Shown here: positions 9,701 to 19,533 of the stretch, piece after piece
How positions within the stretch are numbered: position 1 is the stretch's first letter
How the letters are laid out: each line of letters starts with the position of its first letter
Assembly: GCA_002835545.1 (NCBI GenBank)
Contig: PIZK01000007.1
Location: 1 to 64,000, forward strand
Source of the DNA: Alteromonadales bacterium alter-6D02
GTDB lineage: Bacteria; Pseudomonadota; Gammaproteobacteria; Enterobacterales; Psychrobiaceae
Direction: 5' to 3'
Length of the DNA: 64,000 bases
The notes under the pieces: generated by a model
The model's database searches: none
The model's input: only the letters and a program-made list of their open reading frames with translations
Told to the model about the DNA's origin: nothing
Position numbers and translations under genes: made by a program

Positions 9701-10345
9701 GTAATTGGCAATCTCGCCAAGCAAACTCTCGGGACAGGCCCAGTAGCTATTGACCAAGGTTGCTAACGCTAAATCGATTGGCTCGGCAGTGCCATAAAAA
9801 TGTTCACGCCAAAAATCTTCCACCACTTGTACGCGAATGCTGGTTTCATCGGTGACAAACTCTGTTTCAAAGTAGCTGCCCGACTCAAACGCATGTTGCT
9901 TTAACATGCGTTGACAAAAGCCGTGAATGGTAAAGATCGCCGCTTCATCCATTTGCCTTAATGCCTGTAACAAATAGCGTGCGCATTGCTGATGATTGGC
10001 AGATTGTTCAAGCAATGGTTTAATTAACGGGTCGTCACTAAAGCCTGATAAAAACGCATTGCGTGCCTCAACAATACGGCGTCTAATCCGATCGCGTAAT
10101 TCACTGGTCGCGGCTTCGGTAAAAGTTACCACCAAGATTTGGTCAACGGTTAAGCGCTGCGGGTGTGCCGCGCCTAGGCTGCCGTGCCCTAACAATAAGC
10201 GAAGATATAAACCAGCGATGGTGTAGGTTTTGCCGGTACCAGCCGATGCTTCAATTAAACGCTCGCCATGCAGTGGCAATGTCATGACATCAAGGGCTTG
10301 CGGTGTTGGTTGTTGTGGTGCTGATGCTGAATTATTCACCGTCAA
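6698..10345 (-). CDS. recB: exodeoxyribonuclease V beta subunit RecB
   Basis: SF1A 3'-5' helicase and nuclease subunit of RecBCD. 1215 aa. Walker A ASAGTGKT at 33-40, DEFQDTD, GDPKQAIYGFRGAD, VTIHKSKGLEY and YVALTRG helicase motifs. The C-terminal nuclease domain has KGFIDLVF and LDYKSN, supplying the catalytic Asp and Lys. The start overlaps the recC 3' end by 14 nt and the stop overlaps recD by 4 nt, a tightly coupled operon. In E. coli ptrA lies between recC and recB; it is absent here. Confidence 0.97.
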   Translation of the reverse strand: MTVNNSASAPQQPTPQALDVMTLPLHGERLIEASAGTGKTYTIAGLYLRLLLGHGSLGAAHPQRLTVDQILVVTFTEAATSELRDRIRRRIVEARNAFLSGFSDDPLIKPLLEQSANHQQCARYLLQALRQMDEAAIFTIHGFCQRMLKQHAFESGSYFETEFVTDETSIRVQVVEDFWREHFYGTAEPIDLALATLVNSYWACPESLLGEIANYLTNPFLQIKDSGEDFCLKERLSQAIASFDEIKAQWQGQCEQVLDSINGANIDKRSYSSKNLPKWFDEVCHWAQADSADLTICKNLDRFSQTMLTEKTKTGPAPSLPIFSAIDDFLTQSVSLKESIMAKAIDYVRAHIASHKQQASLLSFDDLLSGLANALGQAQQGSLAQKIRSQYPLAMIDEFQDTDLMQYQIFNTIYGLSPASDDEIAQQGLLMIGDPKQAIYGFRGADIFTYIKARRKVPNHYTLDTNYRSSTEMVAAVNALFAQSDAPFIYQQDIAFHPVKDANKKPYFAMDGVKQGAISQWLLPSDAPVNSASYQQSMALACATQINQLLTDAQQDKAQMITPTKGNEPEQRRGVVASDIAILVRTGTEANLVKRELALQGISSVYLSNRDSVFSAPVVSDVWRLLSSILEPTNARLLRSAMATPLLGLTATQLDQLNNDERLWQGCVERFEHFHQRWLDVGILAMLRELIHREHIPARLLSLPDGERQLTDLLHIGEVLQQQSLEIQGEHALVHWLAEKVNSTEQDNQEQQLRLESDKDLVQIVTIHKSKGLEYNLVFLPFICAFKQAKQAVYHQDDKTIVDLSVSKEALALADEERLAEDLRLLYVALTRGVHHCWLGYAPLKSGRATKDGKTDLHKSAIGYLLLGKEVTTYHQLSEKLAQLATDYPFIELISPPNERLMPYQALATSTETPQVCEFDSVIENDYWITSYSALSKTVHHSKTDNVDASTEQFDIDWEAGIDETVDSLAEETPSQDIFSFPRGAHAGTFLHLLFEEIDFVSAHGDELRNKVAELLEASEFDEVWLDVLVKLVADVLDSALDDDFSLRQLSMADKQVEMEFFMPISAISCDDINPVLAKHDALSKQAAALNFSQVQGMIKGFIDLVFVHQGKYYILDYKSNHLGDSPSDYDNHNISQMMIDHRYDFQYQLYTLALHRLLRSRIPDYDYEQHFGGVYYLFLRGMGHGDDPSHGIFSNRPTQAFIEQLDDLFAGVPA

Positions 10346-13300
10346 GCTCCTCTAGTTGTTGGCGCAGGGGCAGTAGGATATCGATGGCATTAGTGATTAA
10401 TTCACTGATAGTTTGCTCATCGAGTTGTTCAAAGCAGCGCGCGATATAAGGATCTTGCCCTTCTCCTGTCATCATAAAGCCCCCTTCAAAGCGGCTTAAT
10501 AACGCCTTGTGCGCTTTGGCTACAGACTTTTCATCATCGGTTAAACTGAGCGAGCGCTCCTCAAATAGCACATTGATATAGTCCCAGGCACTTTGGATAA
10601 ACCACACTTGCGGGCTACATTGACCACCGATGAAGAAATTGGTTAAACGCTCGAGATGTTTTATCGCCTGCTCGGATTCCATCGCACTAAAACGCCACTG
10701 CCCGTCTTGTGCAAACATCAGCACATCATAAGACTGTCCCGAAAGCTGCACTGATGACTGCTCTGACAATTGTTCTGGCAGTTGTTCTGAATTAGGGCGA
10801 CAAGCGCTATAACATAGGTAATCGAGGTAACACTCGATAAAAAACTTCGCGTTGGCTTTGCCTGATTTATAGCGCACTAAACCACAAGGTGACATGTGTT
10901 GTTTGAGCCAGCCTTGTAGGGTCATTTCCCCTTCGCACGTGTTCAGGGATAAATTAACTTCAACATCATCATTCGGCGTCATCAAATAAGGCTTCACACT
11001 GGCGGCGAGCTCAAACATGGTGTCGGTTTGCTGCTCAAGGTATAAATCAGCAAAGTGACCGTGGGGTAAAATACCCTCGGCGCGCAGCTGGTTAATCACG
11101 CTCAGCTCTTGGTTGGATAAATAACCTTGGAGTAACTGCGCTTTAACCAAATAGCTTTCCAAACCATTAGGGTTAAAGGGCTCACTGTCTTGCAATTCAA
11201 CGTCATGCTGACCAAAATAAATGCCTAAGCGCTGATTTAAAAAGTATTGGCATGGCTGTTTGAAAAAGCGTTTTAGCTGATCTAATTCAATCACGGGATT
11301 TTCGTTGACCCAAGGCAGCGGCTCGCTCATAAAGGGTTGCTGAGCGACCTCACTGGTTAGCGCAGCTAGCCAATCTTGCTGATAGGTAAATAGGCTGTTT
11401 GATGAGTCTGCCGCGTTCGTGAAATAAGGCGCACTAAAAGGCGTCAGTGGATGCTCAACCATCAGGTGCGCTAACATCTGCTCACTGCACTCTTCTAGTG
11501 TGGCCTCTTCACCCGCTTTAACCTCAGGCAATGACTCAAGGCGATAACTTTGGCTGATGTAATCGGTCAGCTCATCAATCAACACACTCGGACAGCGTTC
11601 ACTATTATCTTTAATACTGCGACCACAATAACTAATGTAGAGCTGTTGCTGCGCGCTGAGCATCGCTTCTAAGAATAAATAACGGTCATCATCACGACGG
11701 CTACGATCGCCTTTCTGGCTATCATTAGCCATTAAATCAAAACCCAATGGTGCAATCGTTCTTGGGTAGGTCCCATCATTCATGCCTAACAAGCACACCA
11801 CTTTAAAAGGAATGGAGCGCATCGGCATCAGGGTACAAAAATTCAGTTTACCCGCTAAGAAGCGTTGACTCGATTGCCCTTGATTTAACTTAGACACCAG
11901 ATGTTCAAACAGCACCTCGTGGCTAATCGCATCATTGTAGTGTGCCATCGCCAATTCTTCACCAAAGGCTTTAATACAATCGCGGATCAGCTGTAACTCT
12001 TGATCGTATTCCACCGTTGATAAATAAAATTGCTCGATAAGCGTATCTAGCAGCCCTTTCCATTGTTCAAACGATTGCGGCTGGGGCAAAGCTTGGGTGT
12101 AATATTCAACAAATTCGACAAACTGCGCCAGTTGTCCCAGCTCTTCAGCGGCCAAACCACATGACTCTGGATAGGCTAAGATGTCAGCCCATAGGCTTTG
12201 GCCTTGTTCAATTTGGCTATACCCTTTAAACATGCGGTTAAGACCAAATTGCCAGCTATTAGACTGAGTATTATCAAGGCCGTGACGAATGCCTGATTCA
12301 TCAATCCACAGCTTTAAGGTTTCAAGGCTTTGCGGCGTTAAACCAAAGTTTTCCATAATGGCGGGCACTTCGAGCAAGGCAAACAATTCATTGCTGCTTT
12401 GACGCGTGTGCGGCAACTGTAATAGGGTTAGGAAACTTAAAATAATCGGGTTTTCTTGCTCGGCGCTGCGATCTGAGATTGAGAAATCGATACGCTTATG
12501 TTGATGCGGATTATCAAACTGACTTTGACCGCCCTGCTCACCTGCGCTTTTATGGTATTTACTTTGACTAAACACCGCCTGAATGTATGGACTATAAGCG
12601 TTCACATCCGGCATCATCACCACAATATCTTTAGGGGTGAGTGAGTCATCGGCGGCAAACATCGCCAGTAGTTGGTCGTGGAGTATTTCCACTTCACGCA
12701 TTGGGCTGTGACATTGATGAATTATGATTGAATGATCGTCATCGGCGATGGTTTTACGGTTGTCTATTGCAGTTAACTGCTCTTTCGTTTGCGCGATAAA
12801 GGTTGGGTCTTGTAAATGTAAAATATCATTATTAATTTGTCCGAGTAAACTTGGTGACTCAGCTTCGATAAATACCTCTACCTCTTGCGCGTTGAGCTCA
12901 ACCATTAACGCAAGATTATCACGCCCGAGTTTACCCAATGACGCGAGCAGAGGGTTACCGATCATTAGCTCCCCTTTTTCATTAAACTGCGCTTCACTGT
13001 CTTGACTGTTACTGCTGTGAATAATACCGTTTTGACTCAGTAAGGCCCGCTGCGCCACGCTATGACCTGACTCATCGAGTTGGGCTAACGGGTAGGCAGC
13101 ACGTTGCTGATTGGCTAATTTTTGCAACCATTTCGCATCAAGAATATCGCCCCAATAGACCTGACACGGGTTATTTAAGAAAAAATGTACTTCACAGTGA
13201 GCCGAAATCGCCTGAAGCGCCTCAAGATATTTTGGCGGCAATGCCGAAATACCAAAAACAAAAATTCGTTGTGGCAACTTAGTCACCACGTCGGGTTGTT

Positions 13301-13883
13301 TTAGCGCGGCGATTAAATGTTCGTATAAATTGGCACGATGATAGTGTGACTGGCCGCTAGCAATGATGGTTTGTGCTAAATCTTGCCATAAAATCGCTTG
13401 CCATGGCTGATCGTCACTAAATTCGACGCTGCCTTGTTGCCATGCCTCAATCCAGTGTGGGCGATACACTAAATATTGATCGTAAATATCGGCAATTTTA
13501 TACGCTAACTGATAGGTTTTGAGCGGTTCATCATCTTCAAGATATTGAGCTAACTCACTAAACTCAGGGCGCTGGATATGTAACGGTAAGCGCGCAATGA
13601 TATGCCACGCCATCGCATCTTTATTAAAGGCACTGCGCTCAGGGACATCACCAAGGACATTAACAAAGGTCTGCCAAATAAAACTGGCTGGTAATGGAAA
13701 AGTTATGTTGGCACAAATGCTCAGCTCTTTCGCCAGTTCAATTTTCAGCCACTGCGCCATCCCCGGGCTTTGTACTAAAATTTGTTCATTAGCAAACGGA
13801 TTAGGTTGGGGGTCGGTTTTAATTAAATGGGCTAAAATACTCTTAAGGACAGCCAATTTATTGGAATGATAAAGATGAAACAC
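10332..13883 (-). CDS. recC: exodeoxyribonuclease V gamma subunit RecC
   Basis: Chi-recognition subunit of RecBCD, structurally an inactive helicase. From the GTG at 13883 it is 1183 aa. The N-terminus VFHLYHSNKLAVL aligns with E. coli MLRVYHSNRLDVL. ILVQSPGMAQWLK and FPLPASFIW are family hallmarks, and LLGMNDGTYPR and GDRSRRDDDRYLFLEA lie in the middle. I chose the GTG because GAGG lies 5 nt upstream and the homology begins exactly there. An ATG at 13946 would add 21 residues with no family match. First gene of the recCBD operon, divergent from the histidine kinase gene. Confidence 0.95.
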   Translation of the reverse strand: MFHLYHSNKLAVLKSILAHLIKTDPQPNPFANEQILVQSPGMAQWLKIELAKELSICANITFPLPASFIWQTFVNVLGDVPERSAFNKDAMAWHIIARLPLHIQRPEFSELAQYLEDDEPLKTYQLAYKIADIYDQYLVYRPHWIEAWQQGSVEFSDDQPWQAILWQDLAQTIIASGQSHYHRANLYEHLIAALKQPDVVTKLPQRIFVFGISALPPKYLEALQAISAHCEVHFFLNNPCQVYWGDILDAKWLQKLANQQRAAYPLAQLDESGHSVAQRALLSQNGIIHSSNSQDSEAQFNEKGELMIGNPLLASLGKLGRDNLALMVELNAQEVEVFIEAESPSLLGQINNDILHLQDPTFIAQTKEQLTAIDNRKTIADDDHSIIIHQCHSPMREVEILHDQLLAMFAADDSLTPKDIVVMMPDVNAYSPYIQAVFSQSKYHKSAGEQGGQSQFDNPHQHKRIDFSISDRSAEQENPIILSFLTLLQLPHTRQSSNELFALLEVPAIMENFGLTPQSLETLKLWIDESGIRHGLDNTQSNSWQFGLNRMFKGYSQIEQGQSLWADILAYPESCGLAAEELGQLAQFVEFVEYYTQALPQPQSFEQWKGLLDTLIEQFYLSTVEYDQELQLIRDCIKAFGEELAMAHYNDAISHEVLFEHLVSKLNQGQSSQRFLAGKLNFCTLMPMRSIPFKVVCLLGMNDGTYPRTIAPLGFDLMANDSQKGDRSRRDDDRYLFLEAMLSAQQQLYISYCGRSIKDNSERCPSVLIDELTDYISQSYRLESLPEVKAGEEATLEECSEQMLAHLMVEHPLTPFSAPYFTNAADSSNSLFTYQQDWLAALTSEVAQQPFMSEPLPWVNENPVIELDQLKRFFKQPCQYFLNQRLGIYFGQHDVELQDSEPFNPNGLESYLVKAQLLQGYLSNQELSVINQLRAEGILPHGHFADLYLEQQTDTMFELAASVKPYLMTPNDDVEVNLSLNTCEGEMTLQGWLKQHMSPCGLVRYKSGKANAKFFIECYLDYLCYSACRPNSEQLPEQLSEQSSVQLSGQSYDVLMFAQDGQWRFSAMESEQAIKHLERLTNFFIGGQCSPQVWFIQSAWDYINVLFEERSLSLTDDEKSVAKAHKALLSRFEGGFMMTGEGQDPYIARCFEQLDEQTISELITNAIDILLPLRQQLEELDGE

Positions 13884-14059
13884 ACGCGCCTCGCCATGGC
13901 ATAAAACAATTGACTGATTATCTATTAATGTTGCGCTAAAGTACAACTAATCCACTGATGTAAAAAGTAATAAACAGCTGAGATATTTTGTGATAACTTG
14001 ACGGGTGTAGACCCACTTCTTATTGACTATTAAAGCAGTCATCAACCCAAGGTTTTCGA

Positions 14060-17000
14060 ATGAAACGCATGCAACATCGACTCTTGTTAATTATTCTCCT
14101 TAGCGCAACCATTCCGATGTTTGTGACGGAGTTTTTAAGTTTACGTTCGGCGCAAAACATTCACCAACAAACAACCTTGGCGCACATCGATGCGATCTTT
14201 AATCAAAAAGAAAAACTGATTGATATACTGTTTGAAGAACAAATAGAACATGCTGAATTAATCAGCCTTATTCCACGAACTGTTAATAAATTAGCCGAGT
14301 TAACGGCCAAATTCGAGCTTAACAAAACGGCTAAAAATCAGCATGAAGTTACTTATGAAGCGCGGCCGTTTGTTCAAAAATTGTTGCAGCAAGAAGGGTT
14401 AAACAATTTCTATCTTATTTCTAAAGCGGGCGATATCGTTTTTTCTTTAAAGCAACAAGGTGATTTCAGCACCAACTTATTGAATGGGCCATTTAATCAC
14501 AGCCATTTTTCGCAAACGTTTCAACATGTTCTCACCACGCAGAAAACACAATTTTCACCGTTTTACCCCTATAGTGGAGACAACAATCATTATTCGTCAT
14601 TCATTGTCAGCCCTGTTATTCAGGACGGTCAATTAATTGGTGCGCTTGCTTTTCAGCTGTACCCAGAGTTCCTAGAACCAATTTTACGTGATTACACCGG
14701 GCTCAATAAAACTGGTGAAACCTTAATTGCTGTTAATATCAACCAACGAGCCCATTTGATTGCACCGTCGCGTTTTGGCTCGTTCAATGAATTCAACTCA
14801 ACATCTGCCACAAATAGTCTGATTCAACAAGCGATTCAATTAAGCCCTGGACTCGAGTTAGGCAATGACTATCGACAAGTACCCGTTTTTGCCAAATGGG
14901 ATTTTCTTTATAAGTTTAACTTAGCGATGGTTGTCAAAATGAATAAAGCAGAAGCGTTAAGAGATATAGGTAACCGTGAAACCATTATTTACGCTATCGC
15001 TATTGCTTTAGTTATTCCACTATTTTTTATCGCATTGATTATTGCGCGACGTTTCACCAAACCTATTCTAGAAATGGTGGAAACAACAGATGCAATTGCC
15101 AATGGCGAGTTAGAACAACAGGTAACCGTTCACTCGGGCGATGAATTGAGTCGACTGGCTAATTCAATCAATGACATGTCTGCTAAAATCAGCCTCGCTT
15201 TTAATGAAAGTGCGGCTCATCGCTGGCTGCAAGAAGGCCAAGAGCAGCTTTCTCATACCATGCGAGGCAATCAAATTAGTACGGACTTAGCCAATAACAT
15301 TGTGACTTTTGTTACCGATTATTTACAGGCGTCATTGGGTCGGTTATACACCGTAAGTAATCAACACTTGGTATTGTCTGGCGGTTTAAATCAAGACATA
15401 TCAAGTGAACAACGACCGTCGATTGAATTATCACTAAACAATACTGCCAGTGTGTTAGCACAAGTTGCTGCGCAAAATAAACCACGCTATTTAGGTAAGG
15501 TTGTCCCGGAAGTTAGCACCAACGCAACTAATCAAAGCACAGAGGTATATGATCATTTAATGATTTATCCACTGATGAAAGATGACCAATTAGTCGGGGT
15601 GATTGAACTTGGTTGGCTCGACTCGACACCACCGCCCAATAGCCAACAGTTCATCACATTTATTAGCGAGTCAATTGCCACGGCCTTGATGGTGGCAAAG
15701 GCACACAAGAAACTACAAACACTGCTTAATCAGTCTCAGCAACAAACTGAACAGTTAGCCAAGTCAGAGCAACAATTAAAAAAACAGTCTGACCAACTAA
15801 AACTGTCGAACGAGTCACTCGCTCAAAAAGCAAAACAGCTCGAAATATCCAATCAGTTTAAATCTGACTTTGTCGCTAATATGTCTCATGAATTAAGAAC
15901 CCCGCTTAACTCAATGATTATCCTTTCACAACTTCTCAGTGATAACGAGCAAGGCAACCTCGATGAAGAACAAGTGCAATCAGCGAGCATTATTCACCGC
16001 AGTGGTTACGAATTACTCAGTTTGATCAATGACATTTTAGATCTCTCAAAAGTTGAAGCAGGTAAAATGGAGCCGGTATTCGAGTATTGTGACATTCGGG
16101 AGTTGGTAAAATCACTACAAGAGCAATTCAGTATTGTCGCTTTACAAAAACACTTAACGTTGACATTTTCAATCAGTGACAGCTTGCCCGATTCGATTAA
16201 GTTAGATATTCAAAAAACCCAGCAAATCTTAAAGAATTTGCTAGCAAACGCACTAAAGTTTACCCATCACGGCGAAGTATCAGTATGTATTTCGAACAAT
16301 TCACATCAAGAATTTGGTCAAGTTCTCACCATTGAAATTAATGATACTGGCATTGGTATATCACCTGAAAAACAAGCCATTATTTTTGACGCGTTTCAAC
16401 AAGCAGACCGTTCCACCAGCCGTCAATATGGAGGGACAGGCTTAGGTTTGACAATATCAAGACAATTAACGGACATTATTGGGGGGCAACTAACCCTCGA
16501 CAGCCAACTCAATCAAGGTAGTCGTTTTACGCTGTTCTTACCATTACAGCGCGAGTTCGAACAGACTGCCAGTACGAAGTTAGCCCCACAAAATAACCCA
16601 ATTGCACTGCAACCTAAAGCACAGACAGTGCCTCATTTAGAAAACTCACCTCAAGTGATTATCATCATTGAAGATGATGTTAACTTGTGTCAAAAATTAA
16701 CAAAAAAAGCTAAACAGCTTGGTTTTCAATGCTTAGACACTAAGAAAGTCAAACGCGCATTAACGCTGATTGCTGAGTATCAACCCTGTGCAATTATCTT
16801 AAATATTGAATTGGTGGAAGCGTCAGGGGTAAACCTATTACAGAGTCTGAACAATAATATCGAAACACGCTTTATCCCAGTACACGCATTGATTAACCCA
16901 CAAGACTCTGAGGTGCAGTCATCGTTAGTTAATTTAAAATATAATACCGAAAAGTATACACCTGATTATGTCTTTGAGCAGGGAGCGTCGAGTTACCACA

Positions 17001-18043
17001 AAAAACCGTTGTCAGACTATGAGATGTATAAATTGCTCAATATTTTTGTGTCTCCAAATATTTTTCAATCACTTGAGTATATCCATCATGATTTAAATGA
17101 ACATAACATTAGACTCGGAGATCAAAGTGCCGCGACACCGCATCAACAAATACTCATTTATCAAGACAGTGATAGCCAACTGACAACAGACCTGTCATTT
17201 GTGGTCAAATATGAATTAGAATTTGTAATGGCTCGTCATTTAGACGAGTTGGCTCATCATATTGGGAACACGCGTATTTCTGTAACGGGAGTTATGCTCA
17301 AACTATCAAAGCTAAACGATGATACTCTGACATGGTTACGCCACAACCATCGTTGTGTTTCAAATAAACAGATCCCTTTGCTACTTTATGTTGAGCACTC
17401 ACCAACACAACAACAACAGCAACAATTAACGTCTTTTCATTGTCATCTAATCGTTGAAGATGAAACCATCGAAAATCAACACATTCGCCAAACAAAAGCG
17501 AATTTACAGTTACACAAAAAAATTGATGCCTTTTATAAACGATTTAGTTGTTCAAAGACCATGTCAGAGCTATATAAAGAGCACTTAACGATTACAGATG
17601 AAGCACCTACGACAACTTCACCTCTAATTCTCGAAGAAAAAGCAGGTTGTCAAACTTTAGGACAGCGCCATGTGTTAATTGTCGACGATGACTTACGTAA
17701 TACATTTGCTTTATCTAAGGCATTAAGAAAACATAACCTGACCATTGAATTAGCCGATAACGGCCAAACAGCGCTCGACAAACTCGCTGAAAACAGCCAA
17801 ATAGATATCGTTTTAATGGATATTATGATGCCCGTCATGGATGGCTATGAAGCAATGCAAAAAATTCGTCAACAAGACCAATTTAAACAGTTGCCTATCA
17901 TTGCGTTAACAGCAAAAGCCAGCCAAGAAGATCGCCGAAAGTGCATGGAAGCAGGCGCAAGTGATTACTTAACCAAACCAGTCAATATTGACGCCTTAGT
18001 AGCGATGATGAGGATATGGTTGTACAGTGAACACACCTCATAA
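14060..18043 (+). CDS. hybrid sensor histidine kinase with three receiver-type modules
   Basis: 1327-aa membrane kinase. TM1 (about 7-28) and TM2 (about 308-330) enclose a periplasmic Cache-like sensor. A HAMP follows (about 331-380), a GAF-like segment (about 400-550), a coiled coil, and HisKA with SHELRTPL and phospho-acceptor H610. The HATPase has NLLANALKF, DTGIGIS and GTGLGL. Receiver-like module 1 (about 865-990) starts IIIEDDV but has Asn915 where the phospho-Asp should be. Module 2 (about 1030-1160) is more degenerate. The last receiver (about 1200-1320) is canonical: VDDD, D1254 in LMDIMMPVMDG, and TAKA, YLTKP. No separate response regulator is adjacent. The architecture resembles stress or biofilm hybrid kinases, but the ligand and output are unknown. 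It ends at a hairpin. Confidence 0.92.
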   Translation: MKRMQHRLLLIILLSATIPMFVTEFLSLRSAQNIHQQTTLAHIDAIFNQKEKLIDILFEEQIEHAELISLIPRTVNKLAELTAKFELNKTAKNQHEVTYEARPFVQKLLQQEGLNNFYLISKAGDIVFSLKQQGDFSTNLLNGPFNHSHFSQTFQHVLTTQKTQFSPFYPYSGDNNHYSSFIVSPVIQDGQLIGALAFQLYPEFLEPILRDYTGLNKTGETLIAVNINQRAHLIAPSRFGSFNEFNSTSATNSLIQQAIQLSPGLELGNDYRQVPVFAKWDFLYKFNLAMVVKMNKAEALRDIGNRETIIYAIAIALVIPLFFIALIIARRFTKPILEMVETTDAIANGELEQQVTVHSGDELSRLANSINDMSAKISLAFNESAAHRWLQEGQEQLSHTMRGNQISTDLANNIVTFVTDYLQASLGRLYTVSNQHLVLSGGLNQDISSEQRPSIELSLNNTASVLAQVAAQNKPRYLGKVVPEVSTNATNQSTEVYDHLMIYPLMKDDQLVGVIELGWLDSTPPPNSQQFITFISESIATALMVAKAHKKLQTLLNQSQQQTEQLAKSEQQLKKQSDQLKLSNESLAQKAKQLEISNQFKSDFVANMSHELRTPLNSMIILSQLLSDNEQGNLDEEQVQSASIIHRSGYELLSLINDILDLSKVEAGKMEPVFEYCDIRELVKSLQEQFSIVALQKHLTLTFSISDSLPDSIKLDIQKTQQILKNLLANALKFTHHGEVSVCISNNSHQEFGQVLTIEINDTGIGISPEKQAIIFDAFQQADRSTSRQYGGTGLGLTISRQLTDIIGGQLTLDSQLNQGSRFTLFLPLQREFEQTASTKLAPQNNPIALQPKAQTVPHLENSPQVIIIIEDDVNLCQKLTKKAKQLGFQCLDTKKVKRALTLIAEYQPCAIILNIELVEASGVNLLQSLNNNIETRFIPVHALINPQDSEVQSSLVNLKYNTEKYTPDYVFEQGASSYHKKPLSDYEMYKLLNIFVSPNIFQSLEYIHHDLNEHNIRLGDQSAATPHQQILIYQDSDSQLTTDLSFVVKYELEFVMARHLDELAHHIGNTRISVTGVMLKLSKLNDDTLTWLRHNHRCVSNKQIPLLLYVEHSPTQQQQQQLTSFHCHLIVEDETIENQHIRQTKANLQLHKKIDAFYKRFSCSKTMSELYKEHLTITDEAPTTTSPLILEEKAGCQTLGQRHVLIVDDDLRNTFALSKALRKHNLTIELADNGQTALDKLAENSQIDIVLMDIMMPVMDGYEAMQKIRQQDQFKQLPIIALTAKASQEDRRKCMEAGASDYLTKPVNIDALVAMMRIWLYSEHTS

Positions 18044-18059
18044 CAGATGAGATGTGTTC
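18029..18059. terminator. hairpin between convergent kinase and dsbA-like genes
   Basis: GAACACACCTCAT and ATGAGATGTGTTC form a 13-bp stem with one mismatch around AACAG, overlapping the kinase stop codon. No long T-tract is present on either side. It sits between convergent genes, so a bidirectional terminator role is plausible but not certain. Confidence 0.5.
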
Positions 18060-18071
18060 ATATTGAGTGAT

Positions 18072-18749
18072 TTACGGGTTTGTCAGCAGGTATTTGACTA
18101 AGTTAGCCAGTTGTTTATCGCCATTTTCCACGCCGCTAAGGCGCTCTAGTATCACACGGTATTTATCATTCACAATTAGATCTGGCGTAAAGCGAACACC
18201 ATCTTGTTTCGCTTGTTCAGCCATTGTTTTAACTAACAATAATGCCTTTTCATCATTCATTGTATCGATAAATTGTTGTTCTGAGATACCTACTTCATTA
18301 AAGACTTGTTTCAATTCGCCAATATTGCCAATGAACTGATTTTTAACAAAATGTGAAGAAAATACTTTTTCAACTACCGCGTCTTCAACGCCTAGTAACC
18401 TTGCAGCAGCCACTGCGAACGTCATATTCTTGCCCCATTCAGGACGGGACTGAGGTAAAAAAATCACGTGATTACGTTCAAACGGTGCAGAGTCACCTAA
18501 CTGATGTTTAAGGGATGCGAACAAGGGCTCATTTCTAAAGCAATGACCACAATAAAGCGAAAAGTGTTCTACCACTTTCGGCTTGATTGATGCTTGTTCA
18601 CTAATTACCTCATAATCAACCCCAACTTTAAACTCATTTGCCGCGGACTGTTGTGTTACTTCTGGTTCTGGTGAACAAGCCGTTAACCCGACAAACGCTA
18701 AGATAAACAGTGGTAATTTAAGCACATCTCGTTTCAAGGTTACTTTCAT
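18072..18749 (-). CDS. DsbA-family thiol:disulfide oxidoreductase, lipoprotein
   Basis: Periplasmic thioredoxin-fold oxidoreductase, 225 aa. A signal peptide ends in a lipobox LTAC, so membrane anchoring through Cys25 is likely, unlike soluble E. coli DsbA. The active site is CGHC in YCGHCFRNEP. The cis-Pro loop is in VRFTPDLIVN. The helical insert between them is of DsbA type. It probably introduces disulfides into secreted proteins. It lies convergent to the kinase gene and 25 bp downstream of the TSUP permease gene on the same strand. Confidence 0.88.
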   Translation of the reverse strand: MKVTLKRDVLKLPLFILAFVGLTACSPEPEVTQQSAANEFKVGVDYEVISEQASIKPKVVEHFSLYCGHCFRNEPLFASLKHQLGDSAPFERNHVIFLPQSRPEWGKNMTFAVAAARLLGVEDAVVEKVFSSHFVKNQFIGNIGELKQVFNEVGISEQQFIDTMNDEKALLLVKTMAEQAKQDGVRFTPDLIVNDKYRVILERLSGVENGDKQLANLVKYLLTNP

Positions 18750-18774
18750 AGTACATTTTCTCTTCGATAATTGA

Positions 18775-19533
18775 TTATGTTTTCAATAGCACTAAGCAAG
18801 TAGCTATCAAGGTCATCAATAATAACAGCCAACGCATTGTTTGTGGTGAAATATTAAGAGACACCCGAACTCCTAACCATGCTCCACACACACTACCAGC
18901 GGCCAAAGCCATAGCTGGCAACCACATAATGAGGTCTTGATAGATAAAAATGGCCACTGCAGCAATGGTAAAAACTAAGGTACACACTAACTTTAAGGCG
19001 TTTGCTCTCACCACATCATATTGCAATGCGCCAGCCAGTGCCGCGAGTAAGATAAAGCCAACCCCAGCTTGAATCAAGCCACCGTAAAAGCCAGCAATAA
19101 ATAGCATCCCCCACGATTTAGGGTGAAGTGTAATCGTTTTAGCACTGCTCTCATCTCGTTTGGCTATCACTGCAGGAAAAAAAATCATCACCAATGACAT
19201 TAAAATCATCGATCCTAACAACACATATTTTAATACCTCAGCCGAAAACAACCCTGAGCTCAAGGCACCTAAACAACCACTTACAATAGTGACAAAGATA
19301 ATTGCCTTTAAGTTGTCTGTCGGTAGTTTTTTGTGTTTGGCAAAGCCTGCCACACCCGTTATTGACTGGAATAACACCCCAATACGGTTAGTGGCATTAG
19401 CGACATCCGCTGGCATGCCCATGAGCATCAACGCTGGAATGCTCAGGTTTGACCCACCACCGGCCAATGTATTTATCACCCCAGCAAACAGCCCGGTTAT
19501 CGCTAAAATAGTATAGAAAAAGATATCACTCAT
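18775..19533 (-). CDS. TSUP-family (TauE/SafE) permease
   Basis: 252 aa, almost entirely hydrophobic, about eight TM segments arranged as two halves. Each half begins with a Gly/Asn-rich motif (GLFAGVINTLAGGGSNLSIP; GFYGGLIQAGVGFILL), typical of sulfite exporter TauE/SafE proteins. Members export or import sulfite, sulfoacetate or related organosulfur anions; the substrate cannot be told here. It is followed closely by the dsbA-like lipoprotein gene and may share its transcript. Confidence 0.88.
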   Translation of the reverse strand: MSDIFFYTILAITGLFAGVINTLAGGGSNLSIPALMLMGMPADVANATNRIGVLFQSITGVAGFAKHKKLPTDNLKAIIFVTIVSGCLGALSSGLFSAEVLKYVLLGSMILMSLVMIFFPAVIAKRDESSAKTITLHPKSWGMLFIAGFYGGLIQAGVGFILLAALAGALQYDVVRANALKLVCTLVFTIAAVAIFIYQDLIMWLPAMALAAGSVCGAWLGVRVSLNISPQTMRWLLLLMTLIATCLVLLKT

